From Podarcis raffonei (taxonomy: Eukaryota > Chordata > Lepidosauria > Squamata > Lacertidae): 64,000 nucleotides of DNA. How positions within the stretch are numbered: position 1 is the first letter of the stretch; the number at the start of each line of letters is the position of its first letter. The position numbers were made by a program, and so were the translations under genes. The stretch is taken from NCBI RefSeq assembly GCF_027172205.1, contig NC_070616.1, positions 14,684,001 through 14,748,000 of the forward strand, given 5' to 3'. Below are positions 11,501-32,119 of the stretch, one piece after another. The notes under the pieces were generated by a model. It was not told where the DNA came from and did no database searches. It worked only from the letters and a program-made list of their open reading frames with translations.

Positions 11501-13201
11501 AATTGTAGTCACCAGCATCTGGAGTATACCAGGTTGGTGAAGGATACTATATGGAAATATTTTACAGACATTCATGTGACATGAAAATGTGCTTTCCCCT
11601 CCTCCCTTGTAGATTAATCATTCTGAATTAGAAAAAGATGATCATGCATAAAAATCTCCACAGATCTGGTAACCTGTAGGTGACACAACAGGTGACCGTC
11701 AGTTAGGGAAATTTTAACAAAATCTGCAGTGCAACCCTATGCATGTTTTACTCTTAGTAGACGTACCCACACTCTGGCCCCATCCATTAGCCAGAAGACT
11801 GAGAGTTGCTGGATACTGTGTGTAGTGTACTTAAAAAGCAGGCAATGGTCAGGGCAGGATTTTGGTGCAGAAGCCCAGAGCTCCCCTCAGCAGAATGGAA
11901 GGAGGCAAAAGTGGAATAAATACATATTACCACCCAACAGAACATTAAACCTAGAGTCTAAAATTAATGTTGACAGTGCCACTGAAAGCAGGGAGCCAGA
12001 TGATGCCAGTGAGATTATATAATTTCAAGAACTGGGTCCTGGGTTCATCTGCTTTCCTCTGCCCTCCTCACTCGCTTTTCATTTTGTACTGTGTGCATTA
12101 CGTAGATTGCGAGCCTGCATGAAGGGACTGTCATCTCCTTTTATCTCTGCAAGTTTATCAGGCAGCCCCTTCTCTGTCTGCTCAGTACCTCCTAAAAATA
12201 TTATCCCAGATACTTAGAACGCTGGTGCCTGTTTTACACTTTTTTTTAGCTTACTGATTTTAATTTTTTGAATGTTTTAAATTGTTTCTAGTGGTAATTT
12301 TATTGTTTTATCTTTTTTGGTATTGTATGTCACTTTGAGGGTTTTTCTTCTATTTTTTACAATCTAGTGTATAAATTTTATGAAATGAAAAAATAAAAAT
12401 AATGTTGTGTGCCCAAGGAGGTCTGCACCCATCCAATTGCTCATTCACCCCTTCAGAACTTTTATGAGGAGAGGAATTTCTATAGACATCCCTCCAGCAC
12501 CCTCATTTCTTCAACCATCCCTTCAAATATATTGGTGTTCTTTTATTTTAGGAAATTTCATCAAGCAATGCCAATTCCAGGACCCCCATCTCACCTCTCC
12601 CTCTTAGGAACGATTTCATTTTCTACTCCCCCCTTTTTTTCCTCAGCCATCCCTCCAATTGTTTTTTTGGGGGGGTGGGGAAGGGTAGGAAATTACCTCA
12701 GGCATTGCCAATTCCTGGAAATCCACCCCTCTATTTGCTCCTTCCACATCACAGAAACTCCCCCCACCCCGTCAAAAAACCCTTAGCCATCTAAATTAGA
12801 GATTTACCTCTGGAAATGGCAGCTGCAGGTCACCTCTTCCCCCCACCCAAAAAAACCCCATAGCCATCTAAATGTGAGAAAGTTTGCTTCGGGAAAGGTC
12901 AATTCCAAAAATCCCCCAAGTAGGAAATATCTCCCCCCCCCCAAAAAAAAAAAATTTCCCCTCAGCCACCTAAATGTGAGGAAATCCACCTCAGGAAAAA
13001 AGGCCATTCCAGGAATCCCCCTCTTCCTCCCACCCGAGTTTGAACGGCCTCACCCACTCCCCTGAATTTACACGCACCCCCCCCCCTCTAATAGGCAGGG
13101 AATCCCCCCTTATCCTACGGCGGGGAGAGGAGGAGAGAGAAACGGGGTGACTTCGGAGCAAGCGGGGCTTGCGCGGTCGCTCCGCCATCTTACACTTCCA
13201 T
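5510..13201 (-). CDS. CRCP: CRCP / RPC9, RNA polymerase III subunit, coding exons 1-4 (partial, 3' end outside window)
   Basis: CRCP is the RPC9 subunit of RNA polymerase III; with RPC8 it forms the stalk used in initiation, and the same protein was described as the CGRP receptor component. Exons on the minus strand: 13194-13201, 7248-7284, 6674-6772 and 5510-5604. All have AG acceptors and GT donors, and the phases join to 239 coding bases (79 codons plus 2 bases). The start reads MEVKDGNAALLSNYE, against human MEVKDANSALLSNYE. Exon 3 gives VYKLLTDLKQQRRETG... ending GQQNLNTIMYE. Exon 4 gives TLKYISKTPCKFQNPEVVRD and ends in KSHKLTK. This covers the N-terminal half of the HRDC-like fold; the human protein is 148 residues. 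Exon 1 carries only 8 coding bases (ATGGAAGT) before a GTAAG donor, and the codon for V3 is split across a 5.9-kb intron. I looked for the LLNHRPV-containing exon in 1-5509 and did not find it, so exons 5-6 are placed to the left. Confidence 0.93.
5944..6133 (+). repeat. tRNA-Ala-like SINE with CR1-like tail
   Basis: The head resembles tRNA-Ala, diverged. The body has CATCTCCATGTAGGGCTAG and the tail GAGCTAGATGGACCAATACT followed by GGCAGCTTCCTATGTTCC. A second copy follows 50 bases on. Confidence 0.7.
6190..6382 (+). repeat. tRNA-Ala-like SINE with CR1-like tail
   Basis: Head GGGCCATAGCTCAATGGAA, B-box-like AGATTCAATTTCC, tail GAACTAGATAGACAGATTGG and CTCTTATGTTCC. Tandem neighbour of the preceding copy, but the two differ enough to be independent insertions. 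Confidence 0.7.
7728..7850. repeat. Palindrome-type DNA-transposon relic
   Basis: Segments TCCTGGGAACTGTAGTTTG and TGGGAATTATAGCTTTGTGA match the repeat at 14327-14432. The family looks like a non-autonomous DNA element. Ends and target duplication cannot be fixed. Confidence 0.5.
7868..8036 (+). repeat. CR1-type LINE 3' fragment
   Basis: Diverged copy with ATCTGATTGACCATGGTGGG, GGGATGCTAGACTAAGGCCT and CCAGTGGGACTCTTCTT near the end. Confidence 0.6.
8144..8241. repeat. Short ancient squamate repeat
   Basis: GGCTGCAGTCCTACAAGCAC, then GCCCCAATGAAACCAATGGG and AGGATTCCACTGTAAATC. The same core (GTTTAATAGGGCTTACTCCC) recurs near 24500, and a variant near 59520. Nature uncertain. Confidence 0.4.
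11217..11466 (+). mobile_element. Non-autonomous hAT element, copy 2
   Basis: 250 bp with the same ends as copy 1, in the same orientation. A perfect 8-bp target duplication CTCTAGAT lies at 11209-11216 and 11467-11474, which places it in the hAT superfamily. Confidence 0.88.
12200..12395 (+). repeat. LINE 3' tail
   Basis: Segments TTTTGAATGTTTTAAATTG, GGTAATTTTATTGTTTTATC and AGTGTATAAATTTTATGAAA match the LINE tails at 56300-56425 and 58330-58460. 5'-truncated remnant. Confidence 0.6.
12509..13037. repeat. Diverged tandem-repeat array in CRCP intron 1, beside the promoter
   Basis: Five to six units of about 75-135 bp. Each carries a TAGCCATCTAAATGTGAG-like start, a GAAAT..ACCTC(A/T)GG(A/C) middle, a GGCCAATTCCAGGAAT-like core and a run of C then A. 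Approximate unit starts are 12509, 12643, 12782, 12858 and 12960. Units have diverged by point changes and runs. No transposon identity seen. Confidence 0.65.
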
Positions 13202-13470
13202 CTTGCCCACGCCGCGGCCTCTTCCTGCCTCTCGCGCCGCCTTCGCTCGCTCCTCCCTTCGGCCCTCCGCCGCCTTTCCCGGCTGCGTCGTCTCCGTCCG
13301 CGTTGCTGCTGAGGCAGCGGCCGCTTCGCCTCTTTCCCCTGCGGGCGACGCTTCCGAGACGGGAGGGCGGCCCTGTCAGAGCGGGGATCTCGGCAGCCTC
13401 CTCCCGCCTTCCTCGAGGGAGTTCAGGGCGGACGGCTCTTTCCGTAGGAAAGGGAGGAAATAGTACATGA
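13040..13470 (-). promoter_or_regulatory. CRCP: CpG-rich promoter and 5' UTR of CRCP
   Basis: This is the most CpG-dense stretch of the window. It surrounds the CRCP start codon at 13199-13201 and its donor at 13193. Read on the minus strand, the start codon sits in CAAGATGGAA and a second AAGATGGCGG lies 10 bases further on, just inside intron 1; both resemble YY1 sites, which often lie at the start of housekeeping genes. No TATA box is evident. The open frames of 86-107 codons here result from GC richness and are not taken as genes. Promoter assignment is inferred from position and composition. Confidence 0.75.
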
Positions 13471-13502
13471 AGGTATCAATAATACCTTTCACGCTGGAGT
13501 GT

Positions 13503-13760
13503 GACTTCTGCCCCGGGAAGGAATCGACCCGCGGCAGTCTCGCAGCGCCATCCTCATTATTATTATTAGGTCGCTTTAAGAATACTTTTTACAGTGTAAA
13601 TTAAAATAACCTCTAGCATAGAAAGAAATCGAACCCACGTCCCTCTCGCAGCACCATTCTTAATCTTATTATGTCACTTTAAGAGTACTTTTACAGTGTA
13701 AAATAACTTCTACCATAGAAAGGAATCGAACCAGCAGCCACCTTATAGCAGGTACACATC
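13503..13760. repeat. Three tandem units of about 100 bp upstream of CRCP
   Basis: Units 13503-13610, 13611-13707 and 13708 to about 13760. Shared blocks are GAAAGGAATCGAACC, CTCGCAGC(A/G)CCAT, TTTAAGA(A/G)TACTTTT and ACAGTGTAAA. On the minus strand each unit holds a B-box-like GGTTCGATTTC (pol III). The third unit is incomplete. Origin unknown; a tRNA-related source is possible but no cloverleaf could be drawn. Confidence 0.6.
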
Positions 13761-13807
13761 GTATTCCCACCATTGCTACTACCCCATTTTTTATTATCAT
13801 CATCAAC

Positions 13808-13842
13808 ATCACTTCTCGGCCTTTTGGCTAAGATCAAGTGTA
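13808..13842 (+). pseudogene. U2 snRNA 5' fragment
   Basis: The first 35 bases match the 5' end of vertebrate U2 snRNA with one difference (ATCACTTCTCGGCC against ATCGCTTCTCGGCC), through CTTTTGGCTAAGATCAAGTG. The match stops at an ATT microsatellite; the Sm site and the 3' stems are missing, so it cannot be functional. Confidence 0.88.
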
Positions 13843-13867
13843 ATTATTATTATTATTATTATTATTA
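13843..13867. repeat. (ATT)n microsatellite
   Basis: About eight ATT units directly after the U2 fragment. Confidence 0.9.
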
Positions 13868-13874
13868 GGGGGGG

Positions 13875-14014
13875 AATAAAAAATTGTCCGGTAGCACCTT
13901 ATAGACCAACTAAGTTTATACCAGAACAAACTTAGTTGGTCTATAAGGTGCTACTGGACAATTTTTATTTTTATTTCGACTGCGTCAGGCCAACAAGGCT
14001 ACCTACCTGAATCT

Positions 14015-14017
<3 letters not shown>
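13875..14017 (+). mobile_element. Penelope-like terminal fragment with inverted partial copy
   Basis: Two 43-bp arms (13875-13917 and 13928-13970) are reverse complements with one or two differences around a 10-base loop. The right half continues with CTATAAGGTGCTACTGGACA and CTGCGTCAGGCCAACAAGG, a sequence I associate with the terminal repeat of amniote Penelope-like elements downstream of their hammerhead motif. Inverted partial copies are usual in that group. No ribozyme core is present here. Confidence 0.5.

Positions 14018-14052
<35 letters not shown>
14016..14052. repeat. (TTG)n microsatellite
   Basis: About eleven TTG units at the end of the preceding element, probably its tail. Confidence 0.9.
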
Positions 14053-14184
14053 CACTTTATCCACTGAAAATGACTCAAAGCAACTAAAACTCATTAACAA
14101 CCTGTGAGGTTACCCCTAGTAAACTACACCATGCATTTTAGAGCATAGCCAAGGCACGTTTATAAAGTGTGCCACTTCCCCTTA

Positions 14185-14325
14185 TGTGGTGCAGCAATAA
14201 AAACGCTAGCACATCTGCAAAGCTAAGCAGGGTCAGGTATGGTTTCAAATTGGATGGAGGACTGTGCATTGAGATTCCTGCATTGCAGTGAGCTGGGCTA
14301 GATGACCCTAAGGATCCCTTCTATG
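14185..14325 (+). repeat. 5S rRNA-headed SINE with CR1-like tail
   Basis: GCAAAGCTAAGCAGGGTCAG, then GGTTTCAAATTGGATGGAGG, follow the internal promoter region of 5S rRNA (AAGCTAAGCAGGGTCGGG...TTGGATGGGAGACC). The tail ATTCCTGCATTGCAGTGAGC and GGGCTAGATGACCCTAAGG is the same as that of the tRNA-Lys-like SINE at 15486. Confidence 0.7.
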
Positions 14326-14326
14326 A

Positions 14327-14432
14327 GTCCTGGGAACTGTAGTTTGGGTTCTGGGAATTGTGGCTCTGGGGGCGGCGGGGGGGGGGGAGAGTACAGTTCC
14401 CACAATCCTTTGGGGGAAGCGATGTGCTTTAA
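14327..14432. repeat. Palindrome-type DNA-transposon relic
   Basis: CCTGGGAACTGTAGTTTGG and CAGTTCCCACAATCCTTTGG face each other across a G run, the same family as 7728-7850. Confidence 0.5.
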
Positions 14433-14435
14433 TTT

Positions 14436-14757
14436 ATTCACCAAGAGAAGGGCCTCCCCTGTAGATCTCAGAGCCTGGGCAAGTGAGGGAATACCATCTT
14501 TCAGATAGCTTGGACTTAAGCCACGTAGGGCTTTATAGGTCACAACCAGCACTTTGAATTGTGCCTGGAAACAGTGGAGCTCTTGTAGCAAAGGAGTCAT
14601 CTGCTTCCCTATAACCAGCCCCTGTCAACAGTTTGGCTGCAGCTCTTTGAGCCAGTCAAAGTTTCTGATCACATTTCAAAGGCAGCCCTTTGGGAGAGCC
14701 CTGTACACCACCGTGAACTCCTTGGAAGAAAGGTGGGATATTAAATAAACAAATAAA
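14436..14757. repeat. LINE-derived fragment
   Basis: The minus strand encodes FKVLVVTYKALRGLSPSYL and similar residues (in the frame over 14440-14600), resembling the end of a CR1/L2-type LINE reverse transcriptase protein. The part up to 14757 reads as a SINE or LINE tail on the plus strand (GGAAGAAAGGTGGGATATTA). Not a host gene. Confidence 0.5.
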
Positions 14758-15036
14758 ATGTGCATTTGGTGTGGGACCGCGGCCCTGATCATGCAAGCGC
14801 TTCTTACGTTCTAACGCAGTGCAGCTACAGAAATTGTTTTCCCTTTTACTTGGGTGTGGGGAAACTTTTCCCCACCAAATAATGCAGATCTACAACTCCT
14901 ACAATCCCTGGCTGCTGGCCATGCTTGTTTTTACTGATAATTTAATTGTTTTATTCTCTTTGTAAACCGCTTTGAGGTTTTTCTGCTACAATTGAGCAAT
15001 GTGTAAGTTTTTGGCAACAGCTAAGTCCATATGGTA

Positions 15037-15383
15037 GAGAGATGCAGGTGGCGCTGTGGGTTAAACCACAGAGCCTAGGACTTGCCGATCAGAAGGTCAG
15101 CGGTTCGAATCCCCATGACGGGGTGAGCTCCTGTTGCTCGGTCCCTGCTCCTGCCAACCTAGCAGTTCAAAAGCACGTCAAAGTGCAAATAGATAAATAG
15201 GTACTGCTCTGGCGTGAAGGTAAACGGTGTTTCCGTGCGCTGCTCTGGTTTGCCAGAAGCGGCTTAGTCATGCTGGCCACATGACCCGGAAGCTGTACGC
15301 CGGCTCCCTCAGCCAATAAAGGGAGATGAGCAACCCCAGAGTCTGTCACGACTGGACCTAATGGTCAGGGGTCCCTTTACCTT
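15037..15383 (+). mobile_element. Sauria-type SINE, copy 2
   Basis: Complete copy from GATGCAGGTGGCGCTGTGGG to TCAGGGGTCCCTTTACCTT. Flanked by a 15-bp duplication with one mismatch (15022-15036 and 15384-15398, TAAGTCCATATGGTA against TAAGTCCGTATGGTA). Confidence 0.88.
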
Positions 15384-15485
15384 TAAGTCCGTATGGTATA
15401 GCTCAGCCAGTAGAGCATGAGAGCCTTAATCTCCGAAATCTATAGCTTTGAACTCTATTGTATCTGTCCCTTAATAACATCAGAG

Positions 15486-15637
15486 CGGGGATAGCTCAGT
15501 TAGTAGATAGTGAGAGACTCTTGACCTCATGGTCACAGGCTTGAGCCCCACGCTGGGCAAAAGATTCCTGTATTGCAGGGGGTTGGACTAGATGACCATG
15601 GTGGTCCCATCCAACTCTACAGTTCTATGATTCTATG
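15486..15637 (+). repeat. tRNA-Lys-like SINE with CR1-like tail
   Basis: The head GGGGATAGCTCAGTTAGTAG and the B-box side GGCTTGAGCCCCACGCTGGG follow tRNA-Lys; the tail GGGGGTTGGACTAGATGACC ends in the CR1 signature TTCTATGATTCTATG. A second, headless tRNA-like piece lies just before it (15395-15455). Confidence 0.75.
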
Positions 15638-16387
15638 AAATAAAAACAGCAGTTACGATAAGTGGCTGCATGAAAGCACCCTCCGGTTAGCAAGAGAGAA
15701 ACTTATATACACACACAGAGCTTTCTTGCTGGTCCCTGGCCCAGCCATGTTGCTAGACAACACAGAGAGAACAAAGGCACTTTGTCCCCTTTTTCCTCCC
15801 CAAAAAAGTGTGCTCAGCATAGCAACGTTTCGGTGCAGCGTTCTGAGTGAGATGGCAGGGGGGCCCAGGGTCACTTGTGTGCATGTCGGTATTAACTATT
15901 GAAAGCAGAGAGGCCCAGCGCCAGCTATTGTGAGTATTTGTATTCTTTGTCATGAAAGATGTTTACTACGCTCAGCATTTTGCTGATGACACCAAAGTGT
16001 CTTTTTTCTCTCCCCTTTCCTTTCCTTTTCTTTCTGTTTCTTTCTTTTTTAAAAAAAGGAAGCATGCACAAACATTCCCTATTCATTAAAACAACTGGTT
16101 TAAAAAAACCCAAAATGTCAACACCTCTCCATACAAGTTCAGCTGATCAAGCATTTCACCAGCACTTTCAGGATGTATACAGAATCTTTCTTGCAATGCT
16201 GAACGTACTTTTTTAAAAAAGCTCATTTTAGCACCCCGCATTCATTAAACATAATTGCTTCTTAAAGAATGAAGAATCATTGCTATACTATTCAGTTTTA
16301 AAATAGTTTAAAAGGAACTTTTATTTTATTTGTACACATAAATCTAAGAATAATAAAATAAAAGAGTTTTATATTATGAGGACCCAG

Positions 16388-16570
16388 ATGTTTATTATTT
16401 ATTTGTTGGTTTGTTGCATTTATACCCTACCTTTTTCACCAAGGAGCTCAAGGTAGGTTAGGCTGAAAGTCAGTAACTGGCCTCCAAGGTCACACCCAGC
16501 AAATTTCATTTGAACCCTTGTCTCTCCCGGGTCCAGTTCGACACTACCCACTACAGTATACCACACACAA
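16388..16570 (-). repeat. tRNA-derived SINE, reverse
   Basis: Reverse copy of the family at 845: CAAGGAGCTCAAGGTAGGTT, then AAGGTCACACCCAGC and CACTACCCACTACAGTATAC at its head end. Confidence 0.7.
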
Positions 16571-17084
16571 ATCTAGGAATAATAATAACATGACAGTTAT
16601 CATTATTATATTTCTTACCTGCCCTTCACCAGAAAGTCCCAGAGTGGGTGACAGCAATGCAAAATACAACATTAAAAACTACTTTAAAACCATAATGCTT
16701 ACTCTTAAAGACACAAGACGTTGCCCCAACCATTTGTTGATTTAGTTACACTGAATTTTTTTCAGTATAATTGTTTGTCCATCTGTCAATGTGCCTGGCA
16801 CTTTGCAAGGGACAAAAAGGCAGGTCCTTGCCCCAAGGAGGTTACAGTAAACAAAATGACATAGGGGAAAACACAACAACAGGGGAAAGGGAGGCATAAA
16901 TCACAGCATCTTCAGTACCTTCAGGGGAAATAAGAATCTGCATATCAAAGAAAAATGTTTCATATGAATTTAGATTTTTTGCAATCGGCTAATGGGATAC
17001 ACAGCTTCAGTTGTTCCTTTAGGTCAGCCTTTACCATCCTGCTGCCCTTCAGAAATTTAGGACTACAACTCCCATCAGCTCATG

Positions 17085-17270
17085 GTGGAATACACCCTTC
17101 TCACCCTCTTACTCTCCATTTTATCCTCACAATAACCCTGTGAAGCAAGGTAGGCTGAGAGAAGATGACTGTCCCAAAGACACCCAGTTAGCTTCATGGT
17201 GGGGTGGAGATTTGAACTCATCTCCTGGACCCTCGTCCAACACTCTAACCACTACACCCATGCTGGTTTG
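17085..17270 (-). repeat. tRNA-derived SINE, reverse
   Basis: Contains TTTTATCCTCACAATAACCC, AGACACCCAGTTAGCTTCAT and CACTCTAACCACTACACC, the reverse of the tRNA-like head. Confidence 0.72.
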
Positions 17271-18283
17271 GATTGTGTTGTGGGTGGTGGTTTCTGAACA
17301 TCACCCATTTTTCCTTCTGTGAAATGGGTATTTTGTGGTGCCTTAACTGCTCAGATTTCCACATGGGCCCAAGAGGATTGGGGGACACCGCCCCTGGTTT
17401 TAGCATAAGGAGGCTTATGGGAGGGAAGTTATTGGTTTGTGAGGGTTTGTGGGTCTTGTTTTTATTATATTTTGTGTTCTCATTTTGTATTTTTATGTTG
17501 TGAACCGCAGCATGCAAATTTAATAAACAACCAACAAGTAAATAAATATTAAGCTTCCTATGTTACTTTGCTTCCCTGAGCCAGTGCAGACTGCATTTCT
17601 CATCACAACAGCAACCCAAAAGTGAGATTTCCAGACAGATTTTTTATAGAAATTAAGCAATCCAGATACAGCCAGCAAGTGGGGGGATATAACATCTCCT
17701 ACTTAGATAAGTAAGCTAAAGTGCTTAACCTTATCTGATTTGTGTCATTAATAAAGGGGGGAAACTCATAAAAAAACACAGGTTATTACATGGTACAAGG
17801 AGGGAGAGATTGATACATATGAAAGATATTTGGATATGATGGACAGGGTTATTTTTGAAACCATTTTCTTGATCTGATTTGTCAAGCGCTGTAGGAATGC
17901 AGGAGCAGCAACTTAAAATCACCACAGCATAACAAAATAAGAAATGATAAAAGCAGGAATGTAGCATTCTTTGATGCACTTCATTCTGTGCCTCTTGGTT
18001 CTTAGAGCCTTGCACAAATACAACTCCTCTAATTTTGGAATATTTGATACAAAAGGGGAAGGGCGACCAAAAGAACAAAACCATAACATGATCAGTAAAA
18101 CCAGTCAAAGGCAGCTAATCTAAAACATCCAAATTAAAAAAATAAAATAAAGATCCAGCAATAAGCTAAAAACAGATCAAAACACGTGTCAGCATCCCAC
18201 AACCAACATGTTTAATCAGTGCTGTGCGCTGACTTTTCTAAGTCCTCCTGGGCTTCTTGGAGAAAAAGGTGGGAGATAAATGC

Positions 18284-18322
18284 GATAGATAGATAGATGA
18301 TAGATAGATAGATAGATAGATG
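18284..18322. repeat. (GATA)n microsatellite
   Basis: About nine imperfect GATA units at the end of a SINE-like tail. Confidence 0.9.
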
Positions 18323-18589
18323 GGGAGGGATCATCATAATCTAGCTATAATATACAGTAATACTTCCCTCTCCCCGCCACTCACATAACTTGCTAAATTA
18401 TTTCCTAAGATTTGGAGACAGAGTCGGTAAAAAAACAAAACTCTGCAACAAGAGCGAGTTTGATATCTCTTGATGAGTTTAATCACTTGGAGCTATTAGG
18501 AATACAGATTTGAGAACAGCCCTTCCAGAAGCGTTGGGGTAAAGCCAGAGGGTCGGTGGGTGGGGCCAACTATCCGATCTGACCGTAGG

Positions 18590-18946
18590 CCCCGCCCAGG
18601 GGCGTGGCTTGCTGGAGGCTGCCGCTTGAAAAGGGGAGCCCTGGGCAGCTTGGAACAGCACAGATCGGCTGGCTGGTGCTTCAGAGGCGCAGCAGGTGAG
18701 CCCATCGTGGGAAGCAGCTGCGGGGCGCTCCCTGGCGGTCTCTCCAGTAGCTTTGCAGAGAGGGGAAAGGATGCACCGCCTCTCTGTCTCGCTGTGTCTG
18801 TCTGTCTGTCTGTCTGTCTGGGATGGTAGAGGGGCAGGCTTCTTATGCAAGTGTCAAACCACCCCCAATCTCTGGCTCTCTTCCAGATTTTGCAAAGCTT
18901 TCTTTCTTTCTAAGCCAAGTTGGAGAAGGAGGAAACATCGCCAGAC

Positions 18947-18958
<12 letters not shown>
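18590..18958 (+). promoter_or_regulatory. ASL: ASL promoter, untranslated exon 1 and start of exon 2
   Basis: A GC-box pair (CCCGCCC at 18591 and GGGGCGTGG close behind) precedes a likely untranslated first exon that ends at 18695, before a GTGAG donor. A pyrimidine-rich acceptor ending in CAG at 18896 opens exon 2, which carries the start codon at 18947 in a good context (AGACATGG) and ends at 18958 after four codons (MASE). Human ASL also has an untranslated first exon. The exact transcription start cannot be seen. Confidence 0.7.
18795..18820. repeat. (TGTC)n microsatellite in ASL intron 1
   Basis: Six TGTC units between the untranslated first exon and exon 2. Confidence 0.85.
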
Positions 18959-32012
<13,054 letters not shown>

Positions 32013-32092
32013 GCTTTTGAGTGTGGGGGAAGGAAACTATCCCTTTGCTGCGGGTTGTGCTTATCACGTTTAATCCCGAGTTAATAAACACA

Positions 32093-32098
32093 GTGGTG
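32093..32098 (+). terminator. ASL: ASL polyadenylation signal AATAAA
   Basis: AATAAA lies 81 bases after the ASL stop codon, followed about 30 bases on by a GT-rich stretch. The 3' UTR would then be only about 100 bases. A CR1-like 3' end follows at about 32165-32230. Confidence 0.8.
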
Positions 32099-32119
32099 TA
32101 TTGGATTTCACTGAGAAAA

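Larger units (their letters stand above)
7285..13193 (-). other. CRCP: CRCP intron 1
   Basis: A 5.9-kb first intron. It carries a diverged palindromic repeat (7728-7850), CR1 (7868-8036), a short ancient repeat (8144-8241), a hAT element (11217-11466), a LINE 3' tail (about 12200-12395) and a tandem array (12509-13037) reaching to the promoter. Nothing recognisable at 8250-10420. Confidence 0.7.
13202..18590. other. CRCP-ASL head-to-head intergenic region
   Basis: 5.4 kb between divergent promoters, almost wholly repeat-derived on its left half (arrays, U2 fragment, Penelope-like piece, 5S-headed SINE, LINE, Sauria SINE, tRNA SINE up to 15640). 15641-16385 and 17540-18180 show nothing I can name; 16388-17535 holds reverse-oriented SINE copies. 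Confidence 0.7.

Noticed and set aside
13147-13470. 107-codon and 86-codon frames in the CpG-rich stretch
   Set aside because: Proline/arginine/serine-rich translations of GC-rich promoter DNA, antisense to CRCP exon 1, without family likeness.
14298-14600. Minus-strand 100-codon frame with KVLVVTYKALRGLSPSYL
   Set aside because: Resembles the end of a LINE protein and runs into a proline run from the G-rich repeat; not a host gene.
15395-15455. tRNA-like sequence (TATAGCTCAGCCAGTAGAGC)
   Set aside because: Only the 5' half follows a tRNA and stems do not close; it is a SINE head fragment, not a tRNA gene.
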